A stretch of DNA of 64,000 nucleotides from NCBI RefSeq assembly GCF_008704495.1, contig NZ_CP023699.1:4898001-4962000 (forward strand), written 5' to 3'. Origin of the DNA: Streptomyces kanamyceticus (lineage in GTDB: Bacteria; Actinomycetota; Actinomycetes; Streptomycetales; Streptomycetaceae). A program made the position numbers and the translations under genes. This document shows positions 1 through 7,740 of this stretch, one piece after another (position 1 is the stretch's first letter; each line of letters opens with the position of its first letter). Below the pieces are notes generated by a model. That model was not told the origin of the DNA and made no database searches. It worked only from the letters and a program-made list of their open reading frames with translations.

Positions 1-325
1 GTACGTGGCGGCCGCCGGTGTCCACGTACGCCGCGCTCACCCAGCCGCGGACGCCGCCCAGCCAGTACCAGTACGGGTTGCCGTTGACGTGGGTGCCCCA
101 GGTGGCGCACTCGACGCGGTCCTGGCTGCCGTACGGAAGCGTGGCGACGATCGACGCCGAGGTGTTCGGCTGGTCCCTGACGTTCAGATCGGGGCCCGAC
201 ACGACGGTGCCCCAGATGACGTCGCCACCGTTGTGCGCGGGGGCCGCGGCGCCGGCCCCGGCCGCGTTTCCCAAGGTCAGCAGGGCTGCGGCGGCCGCCG
301 CCGACAGACTCAGAGCGATGCGCAT
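1..325 (-). CDS. Exported SH3-domain protein, C-terminal part outside the window
   Basis: The gene reads leftwards off the window edge; about 108 residues are visible. The ATG at 325-323 follows a strong GGAGG. The N-terminus is a signal peptide (MRIALSLS, then an Ala/Leu core, cleavage expected near residue 28). Beyond it lie hallmarks of a bacterial SH3 domain: NVRDQP at about 49-54, a WGTHVNGNPYWYW stretch and GWVSAAYV. Such domains in exported actinobacterial proteins usually bind cell-wall or other ligands; no catalytic domain is visible in the part present. It is divergent from the membrane protein at 454. Function inferred from domain type only. Confidence 0.75.
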   Translation of the reverse strand, partial: MRIALSLSAAAAAALLTLGNAAGAGAAAPAHNGGDVIWGTVVSGPDLNVRDQPNTSASIVATLPYGSQDRVECATWGTHVNGNPYWYWLGGVRGWVSAAYVDTGGRHV

Positions 326-453
326 GATCCGCCTCCTCGCCCCCTCATCCAGGAAACACCCGTTCGGCCGAGCGCTCCACCGGAAGCCGTCCGTTGCCCC
401 ATATGCAGTCACCCCGGTCGCGCCCCGCGTGACCGGGGCCTTGCCTGGGATGC

Positions 454-1419
454 GTGCCGAAAAGCGCCCGAAGCGTCCGAAGCCCCCGGTCCGCCGCGTC
501 CGCCCTGTCCACCGTCCTGCTCGTCGTCGCCTGCCTCCTCGTCCCGCTCGGCACGCTGTCCACCTGGGCGAAGTACGAGATCGGGGACACGGACAACTAC
601 GTCGCCACGATGGCGCCGCTCGCCTCCGACCCCGCCGTGCGCGACGCCGTCACGGACGCGGTCACGGACGGCGTCACCGACTCGGTGATGAAGGAGGTCG
701 ACATCGGGCCGCTGCGGGGCACCGTCGAGTCCTTCGTACGCGACGCCGTGCGCTCGTTCACCGGCACCGCCGCCTTCCAGACCGCGTGGAACGCCGCCAA
801 CCGTGCCGCCCACGACGCCGTGATGCGGGCCCTGAACGACGACTCGGAGAGCGAGGTCACCATCGACCTCGCGCCCATCACCGAGCAGGTCAAGAAGCAA
901 CTGGAGGACGACGGCGTACCGTTCGCGGGCCGCATCCCGGTACAGCACACCGAGGTCACGATCATGCGGTCCCAGGACCTCGGCCGCCTGCGGACGGTCT
1001 TCCACACGCTTCAGGTGGCGGGTGTGTGGGTGCCGGTCGCCGCCGCCGTCCTCGCCGTGGCCGGTGTCCTGCTCGCCACCCGGCGCCGCCGCGCCCTCGT
1101 CATCCTCGCGCTCGGTGCGGCCCTCGCCGCCGCCGCGCTCCTGATCGCCGTGGCCATCAGCCGCGCGCTCACCCTGGACGACCTGCCCCCCGACCTCTCC
1201 CACGACGCGGCGGAGGCGGTGTACGACACCCTGACGCAGACCCTCCGTACGACCTCATGGATCGTCGCGGGGGCGGGCCTGCTGGTGGCGGCGGGCCTCT
1301 GGCTACTCGGACGACTGAGGCACGGTCCCGACAAGGGGCGCGGGGAACTGCGCGACAAGCCACAACGGACCCGCACCCGCACGACCGGGCAACCGCCCTC
1401 GGTCGAGCCTCGTCTCTGA
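454..1419 (+). CDS. Membrane protein with large extracytoplasmic domain
   Basis: 321 residues from a GTG start; the ATG at 450 is out of frame. One membrane helix lies at about 20-38, then a polar, mostly helical exported region to about 188, then three helices at about 189-208, 214-236 and 268-286. I recognise no catalytic motif; it resembles unnamed actinobacterial membrane proteins of this 1+3 topology. The basic tail from about residue 291 is encoded by a copy of the dispersed GGGGCGCGGGGAACTGCGC repeat (1333-1374), so the C-terminus was probably extended by repeat insertion. The next gene starts 45 bp downstream on the same strand and may be cotranscribed. Confidence 0.7.
   Translation: MPKSARSVRSPRSAASALSTVLLVVACLLVPLGTLSTWAKYEIGDTDNYVATMAPLASDPAVRDAVTDAVTDGVTDSVMKEVDIGPLRGTVESFVRDAVRSFTGTAAFQTAWNAANRAAHDAVMRALNDDSESEVTIDLAPITEQVKKQLEDDGVPFAGRIPVQHTEVTIMRSQDLGRLRTVFHTLQVAGVWVPVAAAVLAVAGVLLATRRRRALVILALGAALAAAALLIAVAISRALTLDDLPPDLSHDAAEAVYDTLTQTLRTTSWIVAGAGLLVAAGLWLLGRLRHGPDKGRGELRDKPQRTRTRTTGQPPSVEPRL
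1333..1374 (+). repeat. Dispersed repeat A copy inside a coding region
   Basis: Contains the core GGGGCGCGGGGAACTGCGC followed by GACAAGCCACAACGG, the fullest form of the repeat family seen elsewhere at 4611, 20171, 24433 and 26655. Here it is read in frame as the last part of the upstream membrane protein. Confidence 0.85.
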
Positions 1420-1464
1420 GGGAGTATTCGGGCAGCAAGAACCCGACGACGAGAGGCCGACGCC

Positions 1465-2553
1465 TTGGACACCACGACGGCCATCCGCGACACCGAGGAC
1501 GAGGCCGACGGGGAGGCTCCGCGCCGCGTGGGCAAGACAGCCGCCTGGGCCGCAGCCCTGCTCCTCGGCGGCGTCACCGCCGTCATCGGCTTCCGCGTCG
1601 CCGACTCCGACGGCTTCACCCCCGTCCCCCAGATCCTCGCCTTCCTGCCCTGGCTCCTCGTCCCCGCGGGGGCCGGACTCCTGCTGGCCGTGCTCGCGCG
1701 GTGGCGCGTCGGCATGCTGTGGGGCGTCGCCGCGCTCGGGCTCGTCGCCTGGTACATGGAGCCGTACGGGCAGGCCAACGACGCGAAGGGCGCCGCCGTC
1801 GCCGAGCTGCGCGTGCTGACGTCGAACGTGGAATTCGGCCAGGGCACCCCCGGGTTGATCCGCGCCGTGCGCGAGGAACGGCCCGATCTGCTCTTCGTCG
1901 AGGAGTGCGACCATGCCTGCGCCGCGCTGCTCCGCAAGGAACTGCCGCACGCCGACTACCCCTACCGCGCGGCCGTCGACGCGAACGGCGCCGAGGGTTC
2001 CGTCATCCTCGCCAACGTCCCGCTGAAGAGCGCCAAGGGCATCGACGCCACCCTCGGCATGCCCGGCGCCGTCGCCGACGTGCGGGGGCACCCGGTGCGG
2101 ATCCAGCTCGCGCACCCCATGCCGCCGGTGCCCCGCGAGGTCGGCCTGTGGCGCTCCGAGCTCCGGAAGATCCAGGACTACGCCGCGGCGGGCGACGGCG
2201 CGTCCACCATCGTCGCCGGGGACTTCAACGCCACCCAGGACCACGCCGCCTTCCGCGACGTCCTGGACGCGGGCCTGCGCGACGCCGCCCGACTCGCGGG
2301 CTCCTCGCGCGCGCCCAGCTGGCCCGCTGCGGCGCCCGCCCCGCTCGGCGCGCAGATCGACCACGTCCTGGCCACCCCGGACTTCGCCGCCCGCGACGCC
2401 CGCTTCCTGGAGATCGGCGACACGGACCACCGCGCCCTGGTCGTCACGCTCACCCTCCACAAGGAGAACGAGCCCGACCACCGGACGAACGAGCCGGACC
2501 ACGAGAAGAAGAAGCCCGACCACAAAACGAACAAGCCCGCAACAGAGCGTTGA
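1465..2553 (+). CDS. Membrane-anchored endonuclease/exonuclease/phosphatase family protein
   Basis: 362 residues from TTG, with GAGAGG upstream. Residues 1-22 are acidic and cytoplasmic; three helices lie at about 25-43, 56-77 and 82-97. The catalytic domain spans about 115-331 and carries the family signature residues: N121 (TSNVEFG), E146 (FVEECDH), the AGDFNAT motif at 251-257 and GDTDHRAL around 318-325. This superfamily hydrolyses phosphodiester or phosphoester bonds with Mg2+; with this topology the catalytic domain is probably outside the membrane, but the substrate cannot be told. The tail (332-362) is a charged repeat built on PDH (EPDHRTN, EPDHEKK, KPDHKTN). Confidence 0.85.
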   Translation: MDTTTAIRDTEDEADGEAPRRVGKTAAWAAALLLGGVTAVIGFRVADSDGFTPVPQILAFLPWLLVPAGAGLLLAVLARWRVGMLWGVAALGLVAWYMEPYGQANDAKGAAVAELRVLTSNVEFGQGTPGLIRAVREERPDLLFVEECDHACAALLRKELPHADYPYRAAVDANGAEGSVILANVPLKSAKGIDATLGMPGAVADVRGHPVRIQLAHPMPPVPREVGLWRSELRKIQDYAAAGDGASTIVAGDFNATQDHAAFRDVLDAGLRDAARLAGSSRAPSWPAAAPAPLGAQIDHVLATPDFAARDARFLEIGDTDHRALVVTLTLHKENEPDHRTNEPDHEKKKPDHKTNKPATER

Positions 2554-2585
2554 TCCCCCGGCCAGAGCAAGTTACATAAAGCACC

Positions 2586-2597
2586 GATAATGGGCAC
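2586..2597 (+). promoter_or_regulatory. Possible leaderless promoter of the FUSC gene
   Basis: A good -10 hexamer, GATAAT (2586-2591), ends six bases before the ATG at 2598, and no Shine-Dalgarno sequence is present. This spacing fits a transcript that begins at the start codon. No clear -35 element is seen. Inference from spacing only. Confidence 0.4.
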
Positions 2598-4598
2598 ATG
2601 CCCCGTGCGCCCCGTCCCGCCCGTCCGGTCTCCCTGAGGCCCCTCGCCCCCCCGGACTGGCTGGTCAGGTCCCTCAAGCCGCAGTCCGCCCCCATCCCCT
2701 GGGCCGCCGTCGCCCGCGCCTCCGTCGCGATGGCGCTGCCGCTCGCCGTCGGCATCCTCGCGGGCCAACCGACGTACGGCGCGCTCGCCTCGATGGGCGC
2801 CCTGTCCGGAGTCATCGGCGACACCGCCGACGCCTACCGCATGCGGATCTTCAACATCGCGGTGCCGCAGCTCTTCGGCGCCCTCGGCGTCACCCTCGGC
2901 TCGCTCGTCTTCGGGCAGGGCTGGCTCGCGGTCGGCGCGGTCACCTTCGTCGCGCTCGTCTCCGGGATGATGTCGACGATCGGCGCGGTCGCCTCCGTCT
3001 CCGGTCTCCTCCTGCTGCTCAACTGCGTGGTCGGCGCCGGACTCCCGATGCCGGGACAGTGGTGGCTCGCCCCGCTCCTGATGACCAGCGGCGGCCTCCT
3101 CGTCCTGGCCCTCGCCCTGCTCGCCTGGCCGCTGCGGTCCGGGGTCCCGGAGCGGGCCGCGGTCGCCGCCTCGTACCGCAGCGTGGCCGCGCTCCTCGAC
3201 GCCGCGGGCACGGACGCGTACGACGACGCGCGCACCGCCGTGACGGCATCGCTCAACCAGAGCTACGACCTGGTCCTCGCCCGCCGGGCCCGCGACCACG
3301 GCCGCAACCCCGAACTGGTCCGCCTGGTAGCACAGTTGAACGCCCTCACCCCCATCGTGGAGGCGGCCCCCGCCGCCCACCAGGCCGCCCGGCACGCCTG
3401 CGCGCACCTGCCGCCCGAGGTGCCCGCGGCGGTCCGCGCCCTGGCCGCCACGGTGGAGCGGGGCGCGGCCACGCACACCCCGGGCGACGACCCCGCCACG
3501 CGGACGGCGCACCGGCTCTCCGAACCGCACGACCACGCGGGCCGCGCCCTCGACCACGCCGTACGGCACGCGGCGGAGACCCTCAACGACCCCGATCCGC
3601 TCGGCGCCATCGAGACCGACGACCGCCTGGGCCGCCCCGCCGCACTCCGCGTCCGGGCGCGCCGCGCCGCCCGCAACGTCATCCTGTCCGGGGCGTCCTG
3701 GCGCTACGGCCTGCGGCTCGCGCTCTGCATCGGCATCGCCCAGTCCCTGGTGTCGCTGATCGACGTACCGAGGTCGTACTGGGTGGCGCTCACCATCACG
3801 TTCGTCCTCAAGCCCGACTTCGGCTCGGTCTTCTCCCGCGCCGTGCTCCGCGCGCTCGGCACCGCGGCAGGTCTCGTCGTCGCCGCGGCGGTCCTCGCGG
3901 AAGTGCCGCACGGCTGGTGGGACGTGCCCGTGATGATGCTGCTGGCGCCGCTCATCCCGGCCCTCACGACCCGCGGCTACGGCTACCAGACGGCAGCGAT
4001 CACCCCGGTGATCCTGCTCCTGTCGGACATCCTCAACCACCAGGGCCTGGGCCTCGTCCTGCCCCGCCTGGTCGACAGCCTGATGGGCTGCGCCATCGCG
4101 CTCGTCGCGGGCTATCTGCTGTGGCCGGAGAGCTGGGGCACGCGGATCGGCGACCGGCTCGCCGACGCGGTGGCCGACACCGCGACGTACGTGGACTGCG
4201 CGTTCGGCACCGCACAGGACCCGGCGGCCCGCGCCCGCATGCGACGCGGCCTCTACCGCGACCTGTCCGTCATCCGCTCCGAGTTCCAACGCGCCCTGAC
4301 CGAGCCACCACCCACCGGAACACGGGCCGCCGCCTGGTGGCCGCTGGTCGTCGCGGTCGAACGGATCCTGGACACCACGACCGCGGCAAGGGTCCGCATC
4401 CGGCACGGCGCGGAGCCCCCCAAGCCGGACGAGGTGGCCGAAGTAGCCCGCGAACTCAAGGAGTTGGCGCAAGGCCTACGCACATCCGACACCCTGGAGG
4501 AGGTCCGCACGGACTTCACCCTGGGCCCCAAGAACAGCGTCCTGGAACCACTACGCCAGGAGGTAGCAGCAGCGAGAGCAATCGCGACGGCTCCATAA
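2598..4598 (+). CDS. FUSC family membrane protein
   Basis: 666 residues. It has the duplicated architecture of fusaric-acid-resistance/aromatic-acid-exporter-like (FUSC) proteins: two blocks of about six hydrophobic helices (roughly residues 30-175 and 365-510), each followed by a soluble helical segment. The second block holds the family-typical stretch DVPRSYWVALTITFVLKPDF. Members are thought to export aromatic acids or act in cell-envelope traffic; the substrate is unknown here. There is no ribosome-binding site ahead of the ATG, which fits the leaderless promoter noted at 2586. A dispersed repeat follows the stop immediately. Confidence 0.85.
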   Translation: MPRAPRPARPVSLRPLAPPDWLVRSLKPQSAPIPWAAVARASVAMALPLAVGILAGQPTYGALASMGALSGVIGDTADAYRMRIFNIAVPQLFGALGVTLGSLVFGQGWLAVGAVTFVALVSGMMSTIGAVASVSGLLLLLNCVVGAGLPMPGQWWLAPLLMTSGGLLVLALALLAWPLRSGVPERAAVAASYRSVAALLDAAGTDAYDDARTAVTASLNQSYDLVLARRARDHGRNPELVRLVAQLNALTPIVEAAPAAHQAARHACAHLPPEVPAAVRALAATVERGAATHTPGDDPATRTAHRLSEPHDHAGRALDHAVRHAAETLNDPDPLGAIETDDRLGRPAALRVRARRAARNVILSGASWRYGLRLALCIGIAQSLVSLIDVPRSYWVALTITFVLKPDFGSVFSRAVLRALGTAAGLVVAAAVLAEVPHGWWDVPVMMLLAPLIPALTTRGYGYQTAAITPVILLLSDILNHQGLGLVLPRLVDSLMGCAIALVAGYLLWPESWGTRIGDRLADAVADTATYVDCAFGTAQDPAARARMRRGLYRDLSVIRSEFQRALTEPPPTGTRAAAWWPLVVAVERILDTTTAARVRIRHGAEPPKPDEVAEVARELKELAQGLRTSDTLEEVRTDFTLGPKNSVLEPLRQEVAAARAIATAP

Positions 4599-4650
4599 GG
4601 GGCCCCGTTAAGGGGCGCGGGGAACTGCGCGACCAGCCGAAGCCGACCCG
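4597..4650 (+). repeat. Dispersed repeat A copy downstream of the FUSC gene
   Basis: A half copy (AAGGGGCCCCGTT, 4597-4609) abuts a full copy beginning at 4611 (AGGGGCGCGGGGAACTGCGC then GACCAGCC). It starts at the stop codon of the upstream gene and lies between convergent genes. Confidence 0.85.
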
Positions 4651-4682
4651 CAGCTCCCCACCCCACCCAAGCCGACCGGGAC

Positions 4683-5351
4683 TCAGCCCTTGTTGACCTT
4701 GTGCAGAGCCTTCGCAAGCCCATTGGCCCACAACTGATTGACCTGCGCCCGCTCATTCGCGTCAGGCTGCGGGTTGGTGCAGGAGGGCCCGGGCCCGCCA
4801 CCCGACATCAGCTGACTGCACGGCCCGTCATACGTGTCAGGAAGACCCAGCACGTGCCCGGTCTCGTGCGTGGTCACCCGAGTCGAGTCGTACTGCTGGT
4901 TCTGCGCGTAGTCCAGGAAGATGTACCCGCTCCCGTGCCCGTCCGTGCTCGCGTACGAGCCGCGCGGGTCATCACCCTCGCGGTACTCGAAGCTCGCGCC
5001 CGAACTGCCTTCCTGGAGCTTGACGTTGGAGACGGCCGCGTTCCAGATGGACGTCGAGTTGGCTATCTGCTGCGCGAAGGTGGGGGCTCCGGACGCGTCG
5101 TAGGTGACGGTCACGGACTTCGCGCCGGGGTTGGCCGCGCGCTTCTCGGCGACGGCCTTCACCACGGCCTCGAAGAACGCCTTGTTCGCCTTGGCCTCCG
5201 CGGGCGACCCCGCGTAGTTGGCGTACGAGGCCGAGACCGAGGCCTGGCCCGACGCCGTGGAGGTCGTCGTCGCGGCGGTGGCCGAGGTCGCGCCGAGACC
5301 GGCGACGGTGAGGCCGAGGACGGCCGCGACAGACAGGTATCGCTTGCTCAT
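4683..5351 (-). CDS. snpA: Snapalysin-type small neutral metalloprotease
   Basis: 222 residues, secreted zinc protease of family M7. A signal peptide occupies residues 1 to about 27 (MSKRYLS, then a Val/Leu/Ala core, SATA|A). The mature enzyme carries the extended zinc motif [11 protein letters not shown] at 162-172: H162, H166 and D172 as ligands and E163 as general base, the aspartate third ligand being the M7 signature. Two cysteines (about 178 and 191) can form the family disulfide. Size matches known snapalysins. It is divergent from a LysR gene, the standard snpA/snpR arrangement, and is likely activated by it from the operator at 5469. Confidence 0.92.
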   Translation of the reverse strand: MSKRYLSVAAVLGLTVAGLGATSATAATTTSTASGQASVSASYANYAGSPAEAKANKAFFEAVVKAVAEKRAANPGAKSVTVTYDASGAPTFAQQIANSTSIWNAAVSNVKLQEGSSGASFEYREGDDPRGSYASTDGHGSGYIFLDYAQNQQYDSTRVTTHETGHVLGLPDTYDGPCSQLMSGGGPGPSCTNPQPDANERAQVNQLWANGLAKALHKVNKG

Positions 5352-5468
5352 GTGTGGGGGGCTCCCTAATTCGTTCGACGACCGGTTGGGGCGGTCGATG
5401 AAAGGTGAACGGTTCGGTGCCTGTGAGTGTCGGGGAGCATGAGGCCCCTGGGGATGATGGCAACTGGC

Positions 5469-5485
5469 GATAGCTCGGGGCTATC
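5469..5485. promoter_or_regulatory. LysR operator (T-N11-A) between snpA and snpR
   Basis: Inverted repeat GATAGC-TCGGG-GCTATC: 6-bp perfect arms, 5-nt spacer. T5471 and A5483 are separated by exactly 11 nt, the LysR-box form. It lies 118 bp from the snpA start and 89 bp from the snpR start, fitting control of both genes. Confidence 0.8.
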
Positions 5486-5573
5486 ACCCGGTCCCGGCCT
5501 GCCCAGAACGGCTGGTTCTCAGGGGGTTTGGGCGTCTGGTGCGGCGGGCGCGACGCCTCTACTCTCATCGACC

Positions 5574-6569
5574 ATGGAGCTCGAGGTCAGGCACCTCCGC
5601 GTACTGTGCGCCATCGCCGACACCGGCAGCCTGCACAAGGCGGCGCGCCAACTCGGCATGAGCCAGCCGTCCCTCACCACCCAGCTGCGGCGCATCGAGC
5701 ACGCGCTCGGCGGCCAGCTCTTCACCCGGGAGCGCACCGGGTGCCGGCCGACCCCGCTCGGCCGCGTCGTCCTCAGCCGCGCCCGCCCCCTCGTCACCGA
5801 GATGCGCGCCCTGGTCAGCGAGACCAAGGCGGCCGCGGCCCGCGCCGTCGAGGGACCGCAGCTGCGCATCGGCTCCACGGCGAGCCGGGCCATACCGGGC
5901 TGGCTGCGCAAGCTGCGCGGCCGCCTGCCCGGCACCGAGATCTCGCTCCAGATGGACGTGTCCGCCAACGCCCTGCTGCGCATGGTGGCGGCGGGACAGC
6001 TCGACGTCGCGTTCGTGCACGAGGTGGAGGGCTGTCCGCTGCGGCTGCCCGAGACCCTGCGAAGACGCGTGCTCCTGGACCGCGAGCCCCAGTTCATCTC
6101 GCTGGCCGCGGACCACCCTGCGGCGGACAGACCCGTCGTACGACTCTCGGAACTCGCCGAGGACCGCTGGATGGTCGACCCGACGGTGGACGGCGAATGG
6201 GACGGACTGCGCCGCGTCCTGATCGCGGCCGGACTCAACCCCCGTGTCCTGCACGGCGATTACCACACGGCGGCGTCCCTCGTGGCGACCGGTGAGGTGG
6301 TCGCGCTCTGCCAGCCGACCTCGCGGGCCCGCGCCGACATGGCCGTACGCCCCCTGCACGGCGACCCCCTGGGCGTCCGCCTCCTGGTGGCCGCGCGCAC
6401 CGAGGACGAGCTGAACGCGGTGTACGGCGAGCTGGACGCCGCGTACTGGGAGGCGGCCGGGCAGTCCCCCGCCTATACGGAGTGGCTCCTCCAGGCCGGA
6501 GAGACGCGGGGGACACCCGGCGAGACCCGGGGAACGCCCGACGGGACCTTGGTCCCAGCCACCCGGTGA
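5574..6569 (+). CDS. snpR: LysR-family regulator of snapalysin
   Basis: 331 residues from ATG 5574 (MELEVRHLRVLCAIADTGSL). The frame is open further upstream, but that would code through the operator and lacks family similarity. The N-terminal winged HTH spans about 1-60 (AARQLGMSQPSLTTQLRRIE), followed by the substrate-binding LysR domain from about 90 to 300. No ribosome-binding site is visible; TACTCT lies 8 bases before the ATG and may be the -10 of a leaderless transcript. The C-terminus holds two GETRGTP repeats. By family and position it activates the divergent snpA gene. Confidence 0.88.
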   Translation: MELEVRHLRVLCAIADTGSLHKAARQLGMSQPSLTTQLRRIEHALGGQLFTRERTGCRPTPLGRVVLSRARPLVTEMRALVSETKAAAARAVEGPQLRIGSTASRAIPGWLRKLRGRLPGTEISLQMDVSANALLRMVAAGQLDVAFVHEVEGCPLRLPETLRRRVLLDREPQFISLAADHPAADRPVVRLSELAEDRWMVDPTVDGEWDGLRRVLIAAGLNPRVLHGDYHTAASLVATGEVVALCQPTSRARADMAVRPLHGDPLGVRLLVAARTEDELNAVYGELDAAYWEAAGQSPAYTEWLLQAGETRGTPGETRGTPDGTLVPATR

Positions 6570-6749
6570 CCTTCGGCGCCACCCGCCCTGACCTGCACAT
6601 TTAGCCGTTTTACGGTACTGGGTCACGTACTGCGGCCACTTGTTACCTTCCCTACGGATGACGCACACATGGCGCCCGTAACTTCGTATCTGTCGCCACC
6701 GCAAAGGGGCACAAACACGGACACGCCATCAACGAGGGAAGTCACCGCC

Positions 6750-7664
6750 ATGCGCGCCACCCGCCGTACCTTCCGCACCGCAGCCATCGCCACCGGAGCC
6801 ATCGCCGCGCTCGCCGTCCCGACGACGGCGGCGTTCGCCTCGGACGCCCCTGTCACCCCGCAGGGCCACGTCGCAGCCGGTGACGAGACCGGCAAGGACC
6901 AGACCGGCAAGGACCAGACTGGTCAGGACAAGACGGACAAGGACCAGACCGGGAACGACAAGGGCAAGGACAAGGACAACGAGACGCCGAAGCCGGGCAG
7001 CTGGGAGTCCAAGGGCACCACGAACCTCGGCAACGGCTGGTCCGCGAAGGTCGACGTCAACGTCTCCGCCCGCAGCGCCAAGGCGGCGATCTCCCAGAAC
7101 GGCACGACCAAGGGCACGCTCACCGCGTACGCCAAGTCCACGACCAGCACGATCGGCGGCAACACCTTCACGCTCTCGCCCGAGGGCACCATCACCATGA
7201 AGGCCAAGCCCACCCCGCCGAAGCCGAAGCCGGTCGACAAGCGCGTCTTCGTCCGCGACGCCAAGCTCGCAGACGGCTCCCTCGCCAAGATCTACAAGAT
7301 CGGCCCCAACCACTACCAGGCCGACATCTACGCACACGGCGCCAAGCTCGACACCCTCGACGCCAACGGCAGGTCCGCCTCCGGCCAGAACAACGGCCTG
7401 CACGTCACCCTGAACCCCGACGGCACCATCAAGTCCTGGGTGGAGGGCAAGACCCACCACGACGGCACCAAGCCGACCCCCAAGCCGGTCCCCAAGAAGG
7501 ACTCTCACCAGGTCGTCCCGAAGGGCGGCGTGAAGGCGGGCGCCGAAGGCGTCACGACGGGCGCCTCCGACGACGCCCCGCTGATCGCCGCGGGCAGCGG
7601 CATGGCGGCGCTCGGCGCGGCCGGTCTCGGCTTCGCGGTGTACCGCCGCAAGCAGAACGGCTGA
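6750..7664 (+). CDS. Secreted, C-terminally membrane-anchored protein
   Basis: 304 residues from ATG 6750 with GAGGGAA upstream. A signal peptide (MRATRRTFRTAAIATG... AAFA|SD, about residues 1-30) is followed by short Lys/Asp repeats (TGKDQTGKDQTGQDKTDKD) over about 45-85, then a beta-rich region (about 85-250), Pro/Lys linkers (KPTPPKPKPV, KPTPKPVPKK) and a C-terminal hydrophobic helix (about 275-298) ending YRRKQNG. The architecture looks like a wall-spanning anchored protein, but no LPxTG sortase motif precedes the helix, so it is probably held by the helix itself. The core domain is unrecognised. Confidence 0.75.
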   Translation: MRATRRTFRTAAIATGAIAALAVPTTAAFASDAPVTPQGHVAAGDETGKDQTGKDQTGQDKTDKDQTGNDKGKDKDNETPKPGSWESKGTTNLGNGWSAKVDVNVSARSAKAAISQNGTTKGTLTAYAKSTTSTIGGNTFTLSPEGTITMKAKPTPPKPKPVDKRVFVRDAKLADGSLAKIYKIGPNHYQADIYAHGAKLDTLDANGRSASGQNNGLHVTLNPDGTIKSWVEGKTHHDGTKPTPKPVPKKDSHQVVPKGGVKAGAEGVTTGASDDAPLIAAGSGMAALGAAGLGFAVYRRKQNG

Positions 7665-7682
7665 TCGCCGACCGACGCACGC

Positions 7683-7721
7683 ACGAAGGGGCACTCCGCG
7701 AGTCGCGGAGCGCCCCTTCGT
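7683..7721. terminator. Bidirectional hairpin terminator
   Basis: 18-base arms (7683-7700 and 7704-7721) with a single mismatch and an AGT loop, between the convergent anchored-protein and phoX genes. Confidence 0.85.
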
Positions 7722-7740
7722 CACGCGTACGTACCTACGC

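Noticed and set aside
18..2579. Long open frame across the left edge genes
   Set aside because: Arg/Pro/Gly-rich shadow of three real genes; no domain, wrong third-position GC pattern. Many similar antisense or shifted frames were dropped for the same reason.
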